A DNA stretch of 64,000 nucleotides, from the NCBI RefSeq assembly GCF_001718315.1, contig NZ_CP013362.1, positions 1,550,001 to 1,614,000 on the forward strand, given 5' to 3'. Origin of the DNA: Burkholderia diffusa. Lineage in GTDB: Bacteria > Pseudomonadota > Gammaproteobacteria > Burkholderiales > Burkholderiaceae. Positions 19,478 to 27,606 of this stretch are shown one piece after another. The notes below the pieces were generated by a model. The model saw only the letters and a list, made by a program, of their open reading frames with translations. It ran no database searches and was not told the origin of the DNA. The first letter of the stretch is position 1. Each line of letters opens with the position of its first letter. The translations under genes and the position numbers were made by a program.

Positions 19478-19506
19478 CAAAAGCCCGCCGATGAGCGGGC
19501 TTTTTT
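19478..19506 (+). terminator. Intrinsic terminator after tRNA-His
   Basis: AAAAGCCCGC, loop, GCGGGCTTTTTT. It lies 86 bp after the tRNA, inside the inserted element. The intervening 86 bp are AT-rich and carry the repeated word TTGGAAGATGA, possibly integrase arm-type sites. Confidence 0.8.
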
Positions 19507-19528
19507 GCATCCGGGGAGCAGCAAAAAG

Positions 19529-20044
19529 ATGTCTTTCGTACAGTCGACCATCCTCTCTTCAGCATGGTGGGTCTCATCTGCAGTCGGTGTAGTGATTCTC
19601 GGGCTCTTCGGGATGTACATTAAGGACGGCCTCGATAAGCTCGCTAAAAGGGCTTGGGGGAAATGGACGCTGCGAAGCAAAGCTGCGCGCGAGTCATTCG
19701 AGGCGCAAGTCGCACTGCTCCAGACGGACCCCGGGTTGCGTGACCTGTGTTTCCAAGCTGAAATGAGAGGGCGTCATCGCGCCACGCTGGCCACGATCCA
19801 GGCAGTGTCAGGCCTCTTAATAATGCTTTTCTCAATTGCGACGCATTACGCCGCAAAGCATGGATTGATGGGGGACGTTAGCGCTTTCGCGCTTGTTGCG
19901 GTGCAAGTATTTGGTGTGTTTTCCGGGCTCTTGTCTATTGTGTGTATTGCGTCGGCGACGGTGACGATAGTCCGATGCGCTAATATGTCAGAGCGCCTAC
20001 ACGCTGCGCAGCTTCCTCGTACCGATGAACGAGGCGCCGCTTAG
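19529..20044 (+). CDS. Prophage membrane protein of unknown function next to integrase
   Basis: 171 residues from the ATG at 19529 (the in-frame ATG at 19469 lies upstream of the terminator hairpin and is unlikely). Hydrophobic segments: STILSSAWWVSSAVGVVILG (N-terminal), an internal ATIQAVSGLLIMLFSIATHY, and ALVAVQVFGVFSGLLSIVCI. AT-richer than its neighbours. It is convergent with int, with a 4-bp overlap. The site between att and int often holds lysogen-expressed genes, so superinfection exclusion is a possible role, but nothing in the sequence proves it. Confidence 0.72.
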   Translation: MSFVQSTILSSAWWVSSAVGVVILGLFGMYIKDGLDKLAKRAWGKWTLRSKAARESFEAQVALLQTDPGLRDLCFQAEMRGRHRATLATIQAVSGLLIMLFSIATHYAAKHGLMGDVSAFALVAVQVFGVFSGLLSIVCIASATVTIVRCANMSERLHAAQLPRTDERGAA

Positions 20045-21162
20045 CGCGTCGCTCGCACTTTCCTCTGTCGGCGTCGGTCGTATGTCTTCCGCACCATACG
20101 TTCGTCTGCATGGCCGGTCGCGTCGATGATGCGATCGTCGCCTTCCTCTTGGCGATCGGTCACGGCGGCCGGCCGCATGTCGCGCAGTGCGAAGCGCTCG
20201 AACGGCACGCCGCGCGCCTGCGCCTCCTTCTCGCAGTAGCCCATCAGCCGCGACCAGTTCGTGTTCCATCCGCTGCGCGTGTACACCTGGCCGGCCGTGT
20301 TCCCGAACACGTGCACGCTCGACGTGCGCTGCAGGGCCAGCGCTTCATCGATCACCGCCTTCAACTCCGGTGACCACAGGACGAGTTTCACGCGCTGCTG
20401 CTCGCCGGCCTTTCGCTTTCCGATCGGCACCTCGACGCCTTCGGGCCGGATACTCTGACGGTGCAGTTCCCGCATCTCGGTCGGCCGGCTGACGGTCAGA
20501 TAGGCTGCCTTCACGCAAAGCGCGAGAATCAAGTACGCGGAACTCGGGTGCTGGTCGCCGACGCTCCGGCGCGACCGCGCGACTTCCACCGCAAGATCGA
20601 TTTCGTCCTGCCGCACATAGCGTTGGCGCGGCCGCGTCGGGTTGTATTCAATGCCGCGGCACGGGTTCGTTTCGACCTCGCCGCGGCGCCGGCCGAATTC
20701 GAGTATGGCGGACAATAGGGCGACTTCCTTGTTCGCCTTCGCCGGCGCGCCCATCTGCGCGCGCTTGTCGAGGTACCCGTAGACGTGCTTCGGCTTGATG
20801 GCGGCCGGCGACATCTTGCCGAAGACAGAGACGAGGCGTTTCAGCTCGTTGCGGTTTTCGTCGAGGGTGATCTGCGCCTTCCTGCGTTCGTCGGTGTGTG
20901 GCAGACCCTCTTGCCAGTCGAAATAGGCATCGGCGAGCGCCTCGAACGTTCCTGGCTCGACAGCGTCTCCGTTGAGCGCTTCCGCGCGCTCGATCGCCTG
21001 CTTGCGGATCTCGGCGATCGCATCCTTGTGGCGCGCGGGCGCCGACAGGCGGAACGCCCAGCGGCCGTTCGGCAACTTGTAGCCGAAGCTCACCTTGTGC
21101 TTCCCGTAGTGGGCGTAAAGCCGGAAGGGCAATCCGTCCGGCCGTTTGCGTCGTCCGATCAT
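20041..21162 (-). CDS. int: Tyrosine-type site-specific integrase
   Basis: 373-residue phage integrase. An N-terminal arm-binding-like region (RLYAHYGKHKVSFGYKLPNG) is followed by a core-binding SAM-like domain (about 95-180) and the catalytic domain. Catalytic residues: Arg I in LTVSRPTEMRELHRQ, a beta-hairpin Lys in VPIGKRKAGEQQ, box II FALRDMRPAAVTD, GHADERMVRKTYDRR with the second His and the nucleophilic Tyr. The usual HxxR of box II reads RDMR, with Arg where His is expected. The start ATG overlaps the stop of the excisionase-like gene. Confidence 0.94.
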   Translation of the reverse strand: MIGRRKRPDGLPFRLYAHYGKHKVSFGYKLPNGRWAFRLSAPARHKDAIAEIRKQAIERAEALNGDAVEPGTFEALADAYFDWQEGLPHTDERRKAQITLDENRNELKRLVSVFGKMSPAAIKPKHVYGYLDKRAQMGAPAKANKEVALLSAILEFGRRRGEVETNPCRGIEYNPTRPRQRYVRQDEIDLAVEVARSRRSVGDQHPSSAYLILALCVKAAYLTVSRPTEMRELHRQSIRPEGVEVPIGKRKAGEQQRVKLVLWSPELKAVIDEALALQRTSSVHVFGNTAGQVYTRSGWNTNWSRLMGYCEKEAQARGVPFERFALRDMRPAAVTDRQEEGDDRIIDATGHADERMVRKTYDRRRQRKVRATR

Positions 21163-21404
21163 GCTGTGAGTGCGGCGAAATTCGGTTCATCTGATGCGGC
21201 GGCGCGAGGCCGGCGCGCGGGGGGGGGCGGTGCGGTTCCGTTCATGCGGGACTCGTAGTAGGCGCGGGCGACGAGCGGGACGCCCGCGATGTTGACCGCG
21301 TATGGCCAGTGGTTCCGCTCCAACCAGCGTTTCATGCAGGCGAGGCTGCGCGGTCGGCAGCCGACGAGCTCGGCCAGTTCGACCGTAGACAGGTAGAGGC
21401 TCAC
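21159..21404 (-). CDS. DUF4224-type excisionase-like DNA-binding protein
   Basis: 81 residues from a GTG at 21404 with an excellent AGGAGG site upstream. YLSTVELAELVGCRPRSLAC reads as a helix-turn-helix, and KRWLERNHWPYAVNIAGVP is the typical DUF4224 continuation. Genes of this type sit directly upstream of phage integrases and probably act as recombination directionality factors. It overlaps both neighbours (55-residue gene and int), indicating translational coupling. Confidence 0.82.
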   Translation of the reverse strand: MSLYLSTVELAELVGCRPRSLACMKRWLERNHWPYAVNIAGVPLVARAYYESRMNGTAPPPPARRPRAAASDEPNFAALTA

Positions 21405-21568
21405 GTTTCAATCCTCCTGAATTCGACGGCGGTGCATCTTTCCTCGCTAAGGTTTCGCTTGACGCTGCCGTTATCTTCCCTGGACAGCCGTCGTGCCTCG
21501 AATGCTGATCCAGTGCCTTGCCCGCCCGCGTTCTGCGTGAGCGGGCTATTTTCATTTTGGGTGGTCAT
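21401..21568 (-). CDS. Small hypothetical protein upstream of xis-int
   Basis: 55 residues from the ATG at 21568, preceded by a strong GAGGAAG ribosome site; its stop overlaps the GTG of the DUF4224 gene. Hydrophilic (MTTQNENSPLTQNAGGQGTG ...). No recognised domain. Supported by the ribosome site and coupling rather than homology. Confidence 0.55.
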   Translation of the reverse strand: MTTQNENSPLTQNAGGQGTGSAFEARRLSREDNGSVKRNLSEERCTAVEFRRIET

Positions 21569-21601
21569 GGTCGCTTCCTCTACAGATAAAGCCTCAATGG
21601 C

Positions 21602-21716
21602 GGGTGCTCGGCTCGCATATGGCAGCGGGTAGCATGAGAGCCGGCTGCGCTGCATCGTGTTGGCTTTGTGACGGCGCCCACCCGTCACTCCGAGCACCCA
21701 CCGTTGAAGCCGGTGG
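21602..21716 (-). ncRNA. Structured non-coding element ahead of the xis-int cluster
   Basis: The 230-bp gap between the early operon and the 55-residue gene holds a 10-bp closing stem GGGTGCTCGG (21602-21611) / CCGAGCACCC (21690-21699). Inside it is a second 7-bp stem GTGACGG / CCGTCAC (21668-21674 with 21682-21688). A further hairpin, CACCG / CGGTG, lies at 21699-21716. No ORF explains this symmetry. It could be an RNA leader or a protein-binding site; strand is inferred from the minus-strand context. Confidence 0.4.
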
Positions 21717-21723
21717 AAAAAGA

Positions 21724-21751
21724 AAGGGCGCCGAAAAAGTTCGGCGCCCTT
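21724..21751 (-). terminator. Intrinsic terminator at the end of the leftward recombination operon
   Basis: AAGGGCGCCGAA (21724-21735), loop of four, TTCGGCGCCCTT (21740-21751). On the minus strand it is followed by TTCTTTTTCC. It separates the recombination genes from xis-int. Confidence 0.8.
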
Positions 21752-21800
21752 CAAATACCGCGCGGACCGAGGCACACCGCGCGGGGTAAGCTCTATGGGA

Positions 21801-22424
21801 TCAGCGGGGCATCCACTCCGTGCCGCGCACAATCCGGCCGACCGGTTCGAGCACGAGTACCTCGGATTCCTTCTCGCTGCGCACGAGCGCGCGGCCACGA
21901 CGCTGTGCCTTCTCCAGTGATTCGTGGCGCTGCGGCTTGCAATTGCGGCCGACAGTCACGAATAGCGGCGCACGTGCGCCGACCGGGCCGAGCGTCAGTT
22001 CGTCGATGCGCGCCTCGAGCGTCGCGGCGGTCGAGCGCCAGGTGTCCGCCTTCTGCAGCGCGGCGTCTCGCTCGGCGGTGACGCGCTCGACGTCGGCGCG
22101 CAGGCTGGCGATGATCTGCGCGACATCGACGACGCTGGCATTCGGATCCAGCGACTTCTCGACCAGGCCGATCGATACCAGCATCGGCGCCGCATCAGGC
22201 TGCGGTGCGTCGCCGACGACCGCCGCCGGCCGCGCTGTGCGCGTCAGCCAGTACACATACTCGTTGCCGCCGCCCGCGCGCTTTTCGCGCTCTACCAGCC
22301 CGTCGCCGAGCATGCGGTTCAGCTCTTTCGTCACGTCGAGCTGCGGGAGCCCGGTTCCTGTGGCGACCGCCTTCGCAGTGGCCTCCGACGTCGCGGCCAG
22401 GTACCGTTCGATGTCCTCTCTCAT
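21801..22424 (-). CDS. Winged-helix domain phage protein with coiled coil
   Basis: 207 residues. The N-terminus looks like a replication/transcription winged helix (RYLAATSEATAKAVATGTGL, then KELNRMLGDGLVEREKR). A central coiled coil follows (DVERVTAERDAALQKADTWR), then a short basic alpha/beta tail (KPQRHESLEKAQRRGRALVR). The start overlaps the stop of the ATPase gene, so the two are translationally coupled. Possibly an accessory factor of the recombination module; function not recognised. Confidence 0.75.
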   Translation of the reverse strand: MREDIERYLAATSEATAKAVATGTGLPQLDVTKELNRMLGDGLVEREKRAGGGNEYVYWLTRTARPAAVVGDAPQPDAAPMLVSIGLVEKSLDPNASVVDVAQIIASLRADVERVTAERDAALQKADTWRSTAATLEARIDELTLGPVGARAPLFVTVGRNCKPQRHESLEKAQRRGRALVRSEKESEVLVLEPVGRIVRGTEWMPR

Positions 22425-24187
22425 GCTGCCTCCCGTACGGCACGCCGCGCTGCCGCCGCGACCTGTCCATTCTCGACCCAGAATGCCTCGATGCCCTCCG
22501 GCAGGCCGGCGGGCGCGGTCTTCAGGCTCATGAAGACGAGCGCCGTGTCGATCTGCTCGGTGTAAGCGAGGTCGTCGAGCCAGTAGAGCAACCGGTCGCG
22601 CTCGGGACCCACCAAAACGTCGGCCCGGTCCAGTACGAGTAGCTTCAGGCCGGAGAAGTGGCTGATCGCGGCGGCGATGTGCGCGTCGACGCGCCAGCGC
22701 TCCGATTCCGAAAGCAGGGCGTATGCGCGCCCGTTCGCGAGGATTTCCATGTCCGGCGTGATCGTCACGTCAGCCCATTCGGACAGCTCGGCCAGCGCGG
22801 TCAGGTGCTCGTTCATCGGGGTGAGCGCCTCGCGCAGCAGATCGGCGGGGATCCCGTTCGGTGCGAGCGCGTCGGCGATCGCTTCCCACGTGGCTACGTC
22901 CTGATACAGCGCGAAAGCCTTGCCCGTGATCTCGATTGCGACGGCGGCGCGGCGTTCGGCGTCGCGCGCGGCCGCGATGGCCGTGTCGAGCTGCTTGCGG
23001 CGTTGCATCAGCGTGCCGAGCTCGCGGCGCGCCGTGTCGATCGCTTCGCTCGACGCCTGGCCGCCGTCGCCGCTCGTTTCGTTCTCGAGATCCTTCAGCT
23101 GCTTCGCGGCAACGTCAGCCACTTCGAGATCCGTGCGGCGATTACGCGCGGCGTTCTGCAGTACCGTGAGGCTACGTTCGTATTCCGGCAGCTTCGCGAT
23201 CGCGTCTTCGTCAAGCGCGCCGGCGGCGGCCGCCGCGGCGAGCGCGCCATTCAGGAAGCGCAGTAGTGCGCCGCACTCGGGGCATGCGCACTCGATGCCG
23301 GCCGGCGCGGCGCCGGCGCGTACGCGCAGCGCTTCGACCTTCGGCAGGAACTCTGCGACCTGGACATCAGCGAGCTGCACCAGCTCGGCCGCTTTCGCGT
23401 AGCCGGCCGCCTTGTCGCGCAGCGAGGCGATCTTTGAAGCGCGGGCGCGCGCTGCGACTTCCGCAGCCTCGGCGGCGCCGATCTGGCGCTGCAGCTCGCC
23501 GATCTCGCCTTCGAGCGACTCCCGTTCGCCTTCAAGCTTACGCAGCGCCGCCGCGTCAAAAGTGACGGCGGCCGGGCGCCAATCCGCAGCCTTCTGGCTG
23601 CCGTACGTTTCGCCGGTCGTCGCGCGCCACTCCTGCTTCGCGCCGCGGGCACGATCGGCTGCTTCCTTCTGCGCCGCCTCGAAGCCCGCGCGCAGCATCG
23701 GCGTGATCGCCTCGAGCTGGGCGTCGACGGCGAGCGGGATCACGCGCGCCGGGGACGTCAGCTTGTCGACCAGCCGCTCGCGGATTTGCTGCGCGCCGAT
23801 CTTCACGCTCATCAGCTCATACAGGAACGCGCGGCGCGCGGCTGCGTCGAGTTGCGCGAACCGCTGCGCGTCGAGCACGAGCGGCAGGCGCGGATCCTCA
23901 GCGAGCTCGCGCTTCACCTTCCCGACGGGCAGCATGATGCTGTTCGCCTGCTCGCCGCACGCGACCACAATCTGGCCGGCCTCCGAACCCTCGGTGACGA
24001 GCGAGCCGTATTCCTTCTTCAGCGCGACGCGCACGGTGTCGCCCGTGAGGGCCATGCGCACGGCTTCCTGCAGGCTGCTCTTGCCGGCACCGTTCGGGCC
24101 GGCGAAGAGCGCGACAGGTTTCGACAGCCGCAGGTCCGCGGCGTGGATCCCGAGCACTTTCGAGACGTAGATGTCGGTGATCTTCAT
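22421..24187 (-). CDS. Rad50/SbcC-like AAA ATPase of phage recombination module
   Basis: 588 residues. N-terminal Walker A in LFAGPNGAGKSSLQEAV (about residues 28-44), long coiled-coil arms, and a central zinc-hook-like pair CACPECGALL (about residues 298-307) between them. The C-terminal half carries LSESERWRVDAHIAAAISHF as the ABC-type signature and KLLVLDRADVLVG as Walker B. The signature fits the SMC/Rad50 group. It stands where phages often have a nuclease-partner ATPase, next to recT and a RecB-like nuclease, suggesting end processing or ssDNA loading. Confidence 0.85.
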   Translation of the reverse strand: MKITDIYVSKVLGIHAADLRLSKPVALFAGPNGAGKSSLQEAVRMALTGDTVRVALKKEYGSLVTEGSEAGQIVVACGEQANSIMLPVGKVKRELAEDPRLPLVLDAQRFAQLDAAARRAFLYELMSVKIGAQQIRERLVDKLTSPARVIPLAVDAQLEAITPMLRAGFEAAQKEAADRARGAKQEWRATTGETYGSQKAADWRPAAVTFDAAALRKLEGERESLEGEIGELQRQIGAAEAAEVAARARASKIASLRDKAAGYAKAAELVQLADVQVAEFLPKVEALRVRAGAAPAGIECACPECGALLRFLNGALAAAAAAGALDEDAIAKLPEYERSLTVLQNAARNRRTDLEVADVAAKQLKDLENETSGDGGQASSEAIDTARRELGTLMQRRKQLDTAIAAARDAERRAAVAIEITGKAFALYQDVATWEAIADALAPNGIPADLLREALTPMNEHLTALAELSEWADVTITPDMEILANGRAYALLSESERWRVDAHIAAAISHFSGLKLLVLDRADVLVGPERDRLLYWLDDLAYTEQIDTALVFMSLKTAPAGLPEGIEAFWVENGQVAAAARRAVREAA

Positions 24188-24199
24188 GACTCGTTCCGG

Positions 24200-25375
24200 T
24201 TAGTCGGCGTTGATCGGGCCGCGTGCGCGGCGCGCCGCACCAGCGCGCGGCTGTTGCTGAACTTGTTCGGCAGCTGCCGCGATGGCGCGCATGCGCGCCG
24301 ATGCTGCCGCGTTCAGGTCGGCCTTCGCGGCTTCGTCCTGCACGCCGGCGATAGCGCTGCGGGCGAGGTCGAGATCTTCGGCGGTCGCGGCGGACTCGAT
24401 GTCCTCGCGGATGCCGCGCACCAGGCCGTCGGCGTCGAACGTGAACCCCTCCTGTCCGCGATCGTCGCGCGGTTCACGGTGGTTGTCGGCGGGGCCCGCA
24501 TCATCCGGGTGCGGCTCGCTCGCTGAGCCGGATTCTGCCGGTTGGGCTGCGCCGTGCGGAACCTCGTCGGCCGGCTGCGCGCGGCCTGCGCGCAGCTCGT
24601 CGAGCGTCGCGCGGTTCATCGAGTAGGTGCCGTCGTCATGCACGTCGACTATGTCGGCGGCTTCCTCGACAGTCGTGAGACCCATCAGCAGCTCGGGCGC
24701 GTACAGCTTCCCGAAGAACGACGCGCTGCGGTACCGGAGCATCACTTCGGGCATCGTCTGCCATTTGCTGCCGTTCTTCGTGTACCAGCCTTCCTTCACC
24801 GCCAGTTCGATCGACACTGGCGGCGATTCGAGGCGCGTGTCGGTCCCGCGCTCGAGCGCCCATGCGATGCACTCGATGTCTTCGATCTCGACGTCCTGCC
24901 GCTTCTCGGTGCGAGTACGGTTGCCGGTCGGCCCGCTCCATTCGAACGTCACGTACGGCACAGTCTTGCGTCCGAGCCTGCGGATGTCGAATCGCAGCGG
25001 CGAGAAGCGGCCGCAACCGTTCACTGCCGCGATGATCCACTGCGACGACCATGACGGCCGGCCCTCGACGATGTACAGGTTCTGCATCACCATCAGCGGG
25101 TCGGCGCCCATGCGCTGGGCCATGTTCAGCGCGACGACAGCGTTCGCGAGCGCGTTTGGGTTCTCGCGCGATTCGGTGACCTCGCCGTAGCGGTTGGTCT
25201 TCTCGATCACCTTGCGGTATGCGGCGGGCACGAGCGTCGAAGATGCAAGCAGGTTCGCCGCGCGCTGCATCAGCTCGAACGACTGCAGCGAGCCGAAGCC
25301 GGGTGCGACGGCGGGCAGATTGGCCTCGCGCGGAAGCGGCGAGCGGACGGATTCCAGGGTGGTGGGCGTGGACAT
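24200..25375 (-). CDS. recT: RecT-family single-strand annealing protein
   Basis: 391 residues from ATG 25375; the upstream in-frame ATG lacks a conserved extension. RecT core: QSFELMQRAANLLASSTLVP, ALANAVVALNMAQRMGADPL, VMQNLYIVEGRPSWSSQWII and PEVMLRYRSASFFGKLYAPE. A hydrophilic, Pro/Glu-rich C-terminal extension of about 130 residues follows. Anneals complementary ssDNA for homologous recombination and genome circularisation. It pairs with the nuclease gene 14 bp upstream. Confidence 0.93.
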   Translation of the reverse strand: MSTPTTLESVRSPLPREANLPAVAPGFGSLQSFELMQRAANLLASSTLVPAAYRKVIEKTNRYGEVTESRENPNALANAVVALNMAQRMGADPLMVMQNLYIVEGRPSWSSQWIIAAVNGCGRFSPLRFDIRRLGRKTVPYVTFEWSGPTGNRTRTEKRQDVEIEDIECIAWALERGTDTRLESPPVSIELAVKEGWYTKNGSKWQTMPEVMLRYRSASFFGKLYAPELLMGLTTVEEAADIVDVHDDGTYSMNRATLDELRAGRAQPADEVPHGAAQPAESGSASEPHPDDAGPADNHREPRDDRGQEGFTFDADGLVRGIREDIESAATAEDLDLARSAIAGVQDEAAKADLNAAASARMRAIAAAAEQVQQQPRAGAARRARGPINAD

Positions 25376-25389
25376 GAGGATCTCGCGAG

Positions 25390-26199
25390 TTAATCGTGGA
25401 ACTGGCAGGTGCCGTAGCGCGGGCAGTACTTCTTGTCGCACAGCAGCGATTTCGGATTGGGGTAGAAGCGGCCGGACCGAAACATGTCCGCGGCGAACTG
25501 GATCAGCCCCGGCGTTTCCTCGGTGCCGATCATCACGCGCTTCGAGTTCGCGATCGGCGATGCCGCGACCTCGGGCGTGCCCTTCGTCTTGAGGCCGATG
25601 ATTTCGGACGTGTCGCCGATCTGGTCGCCGGTCGTGTGCTCGTACAGAAGCTCGTACGTGCCGATCTGCGGTCCGTGCCCCTTCGTGACGGCTGCGCCTT
25701 TCTGGACGGCGGACGAGCCGCTCTTCAGGTCCGCGATGCCGACGCCGGCCGCCGAGCGGCGCACGCGCGCGCGGTCCATGGTGCCGGTGAGACGCACGAC
25801 GATGCCGCCGCCGCAGTCGATCTCGAGCGGCTTCGTTTCCATTTCGACGGCGATGAAGTCGTAGCGCGGCGCGACCTCGAGGCAGTACTTCGTCGTCAGC
25901 GACAGGCCGATGCGCTCGGCGTCGGACATACTCAGGTCGTCGCGCTCCGGATCGAATTCGTTCTCCGGGTCGCGCAGCTTGTCGACGAACGCGCTGGCCG
26001 CATCGTCAACCGTGAGGCCCGATCCGTTGACGCGCGCCTGGTCGAAAACGGCGGTGCCGGCGTGAATCGCGGTGCCGAGCGCGGCGCGCAGGCCGACCAC
26101 GTTGCGCATGTTCAGGAGGTGGATGCCTTCCCAGCGGTAGGCGCAGTCGAAGAGCGCGCCCCAGCTGGACGCGCGAACGGTATAGACGGAAGGGTTCAC
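25390..26199 (-). CDS. PD-(D/E)XK nuclease, Cas4/RecB-like, with cysteine cluster
   Basis: 269 residues from a GTG at 26199 that overlaps the preceding stop. N-terminal YTVRASSWGALFDCAYRWEG, active-site segments VRLTGTMDRARV and GVGIADLKSGSSA (the D...xLK core), and the C-terminal cluster CDKKYCPRYGTCQFHD. One N-terminal and three C-terminal Cys recall the 4Fe-4S arrangement of Cas4/AddB-type nucleases. It probably supplies the exonuclease that generates ssDNA for RecT. Confidence 0.85.
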   Translation of the reverse strand: MNPSVYTVRASSWGALFDCAYRWEGIHLLNMRNVVGLRAALGTAIHAGTAVFDQARVNGSGLTVDDAASAFVDKLRDPENEFDPERDDLSMSDAERIGLSLTTKYCLEVAPRYDFIAVEMETKPLEIDCGGGIVVRLTGTMDRARVRRSAAGVGIADLKSGSSAVQKGAAVTKGHGPQIGTYELLYEHTTGDQIGDTSEIIGLKTKGTPEVAASPIANSKRVMIGTEETPGLIQFAADMFRSGRFYPNPKSLLCDKKYCPRYGTCQFHD

Positions 26200-26339
26200 A
26201 GGATTCCCCAATGCTTGATGATGCTGTCGACCGCGACAGCGAGAATGGCGACCGCGACGAGGATCGCGACGACGAGGGCGCGCGCGGCGCGCGGGTGCCG
26301 GCGCTCGAAGAGGTCGGCGTGATCGGTGAAGCGGCTCAT
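26196..26339 (-). CDS. Tiny single-pass membrane protein (47 aa)
   Basis: ATG at 26339 overlaps the stop of the next upstream gene; the stop overlaps the GTG of the nuclease gene. A basic N-terminus (MSRFTDHADLFERRHPRAAR) precedes one hydrophobic helix ALVVAILVAVAILAVAVDSI. Unknown function. Third of three small membrane proteins in a coupled row. Confidence 0.62.
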   Translation of the reverse strand: MSRFTDHADLFERRHPRAARALVVAILVAVAILAVAVDSIIKHWGIL

Positions 26340-26503
26340 GCGGGTCTCGTGAAGAAAGCGGCAACGGCAGAGCCGTCCGCGTTGAGCCGGGCGAGCACGA
26401 GCGTGCACACGGCGGCGATCGTGATCGCGACGAGGTAACCGGCTATGGGATTCCACTCGTACAACCGGTCGAGCAACTCGCAGAGGTGGTTGATCACGGT
26501 CAT
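26336..26503 (-). CDS. Tiny single-pass membrane protein (55 aa)
   Basis: ATG at 26503, coupled to both neighbours by overlaps of a few bases. A short amphipathic N-terminus (MTVINHLCELLDRLYEWNPI) is followed by the helix AGYLVAITIAAVCTLVLARL. No recognised family; role unknown, possibly membrane exclusion or host takeover. Confidence 0.62.
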   Translation of the reverse strand: MTVINHLCELLDRLYEWNPIAGYLVAITIAAVCTLVLARLNADGSAVAAFFTRPA

Positions 26504-26676
26504 CCGAGGCTCCGCAGGTAGGGGCCAGCGAGATCCGCGCCGAACCAGAGCGCGCCGATCACGACGCCGTATGCGATCGCCCATGCCGCGCCTTCGAGCG
26601 CGTAGCGCACCCGTGATACAGGTGATTGCCTGTAATCGCGCAATACAGGCGATAGGCTGTTGATCGGGGTGCGCAT
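26500..26676 (-). CDS. Tiny single-pass membrane protein (58 aa)
   Basis: A 58-residue gene with ATG at 26676 that overlaps the stop of the upstream gene by one base (TGATG); its own stop overlaps the next ATG. Sequence MRTPINSLSPVLRDYRQSPV then a hydrophobic segment AWAIAYGVVIGALWFGADLA. Its continuity in the overlapping chain is the main evidence. Unknown function. Confidence 0.6.
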   Translation of the reverse strand: MRTPINSLSPVLRDYRQSPVSRVRYALEGAAWAIAYGVVIGALWFGADLAGPYLRSLG

Positions 26677-27002
26677 CACTCGTCCTCCCCACAGGCGCGG
26701 AAGTGCCGGACGGTTGTGGTCTGCGTCGGCAAACCGTTTTTCGCAAGCTCGAGTGCTTCACGCAGGCGCGTCGTGCGACAGTCCGTACGTCCGCATTCGC
26801 AGAAGAGGTTCAGTTCGCGGAGCACTTCCTCGAAGTCATGTGCGACAACGAGCAGCCGTGGCGCAGCAGCGAAAAGCCTTGCGTACTCCCTCCCGTGCGG
26901 GTGAACCGAGCAGTCCGCAACCTGGTGGGTGGTGTCGCCGCGCCGAGCGCTGACGAATGGCCCGTATGCTTCGAGCTCGAGCACTTCCGTGGTCGCCTTC
27001 AT
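26676..27002 (-). CDS. Hypothetical early phage protein
   Basis: 108 residues from ATG 27002, overlapping the upstream stop at 26999. Starts MKATTEVLELEAYGPFVSAR and contains CSVHPHGREYARLFAAAPRL, a common phage phrase where a residue list ends with AAPRLLVVAHDF. A Cys pair CECGRTDC lies near the C-terminus. Small acidic protein of a widespread but uncharacterised phage group. Confidence 0.7.
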   Translation of the reverse strand: MKATTEVLELEAYGPFVSARRGDTTHQVADCSVHPHGREYARLFAAAPRLLVVAHDFEEVLRELNLFCECGRTDCRTTRLREALELAKNGLPTQTTTVRHFRACGEDE

Positions 27003-27229
27003 GCCGCACCTCGTGCGCGGAGCATGGCGTCGGCGATTCGATATACGCCCTTCGCAAGGATGTCGGCGTCTTGCGCGGCTTGAAGCGTAACGTTCGAATC
27101 GGCGAGAGTGCCGGCCAGAGCCTTCGCCGCGAAGTAGTCGCGCAACGTCATGCCGGGCTTGCCTTGGTAGACGTTGCATTCGCCGGGCACTTCCGGGAAC
27201 GCCGGCCCGCCGTCGTTGATTTCGTTCAT
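26999..27229 (-). CDS. Hypothetical early phage protein (76 aa)
   Basis: ATG at 27229. MNEINDGGPAFPEVPGECNV followed by GMTLRDYFAAKALAGTLAD is the pattern of a very common small phage protein family (GGPAFP ... G.TLRDYFAA.AL) found in early operons of many temperate phages. Function unknown. Confidence 0.75.
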   Translation of the reverse strand: MNEINDGGPAFPEVPGECNVYQGKPGMTLRDYFAAKALAGTLADSNVTLQAAQDADILAKGVYRIADAMLRARGAA

Positions 27230-27276
27230 GTGGTCCCTCGGTGTGGCGTGGGTGCCCGCGGCGCGGGCGCGGTTGG

Positions 27277-27579
27277 TCAGACCTTTTGCTCCTTGACAGC
27301 GCATCGCGGCAGAAAGCAGTGTTCGAGCTTTCCGGTGCGCCGGTTGATGTGCCGCCGGATACCGCCGACGTCGTGCGCGAGCGTCAAATCGTCGGCAGCG
27401 TTGAGGCGTTCCCAGTCCATCGGGCAGCCGTTCACGTGACACGCGACCAGGTCCATGTCGAGCTCGAGCGAATCGACTGCCGGCAGCCCTTTTGCCGCGA
27501 GCAAGGTTTGGTAGCGTGCCGCGACCAGGCGAATCGCCGCGCTGACCTCGCGCGAAACTTCGAACGAAACTGTGTTCAT
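27277..27579 (-). CDS. Hypothetical early phage protein (100 aa)
   Basis: ATG at 27579. SREVSAAIRLVAARYQTLLA and a later DLVACHVNGCPMDWERLNAA are seen. Hydrophilic with a few Cys/His that could bind metal. No family recognised; leftward early operon member, 27 bp downstream of the zinc-ribbon gene. Confidence 0.65.
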   Translation of the reverse strand: MNTVSFEVSREVSAAIRLVAARYQTLLAAKGLPAVDSLELDMDLVACHVNGCPMDWERLNAADDLTLAHDVGGIRRHINRRTGKLEHCFLPRCAVKEQKV

Positions 27580-27606
27580 CGTCTTTTCCTGTAATGAGGC
27601 GGTTGT

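Noticed and set aside
26618..26633. ACAG-N8-CTGT inverted pair resembling a LexA box
   Set aside because: The half sites are in the wrong order for LexA, and the words lie in the coding part of the 58-residue gene as an in-frame repeat.
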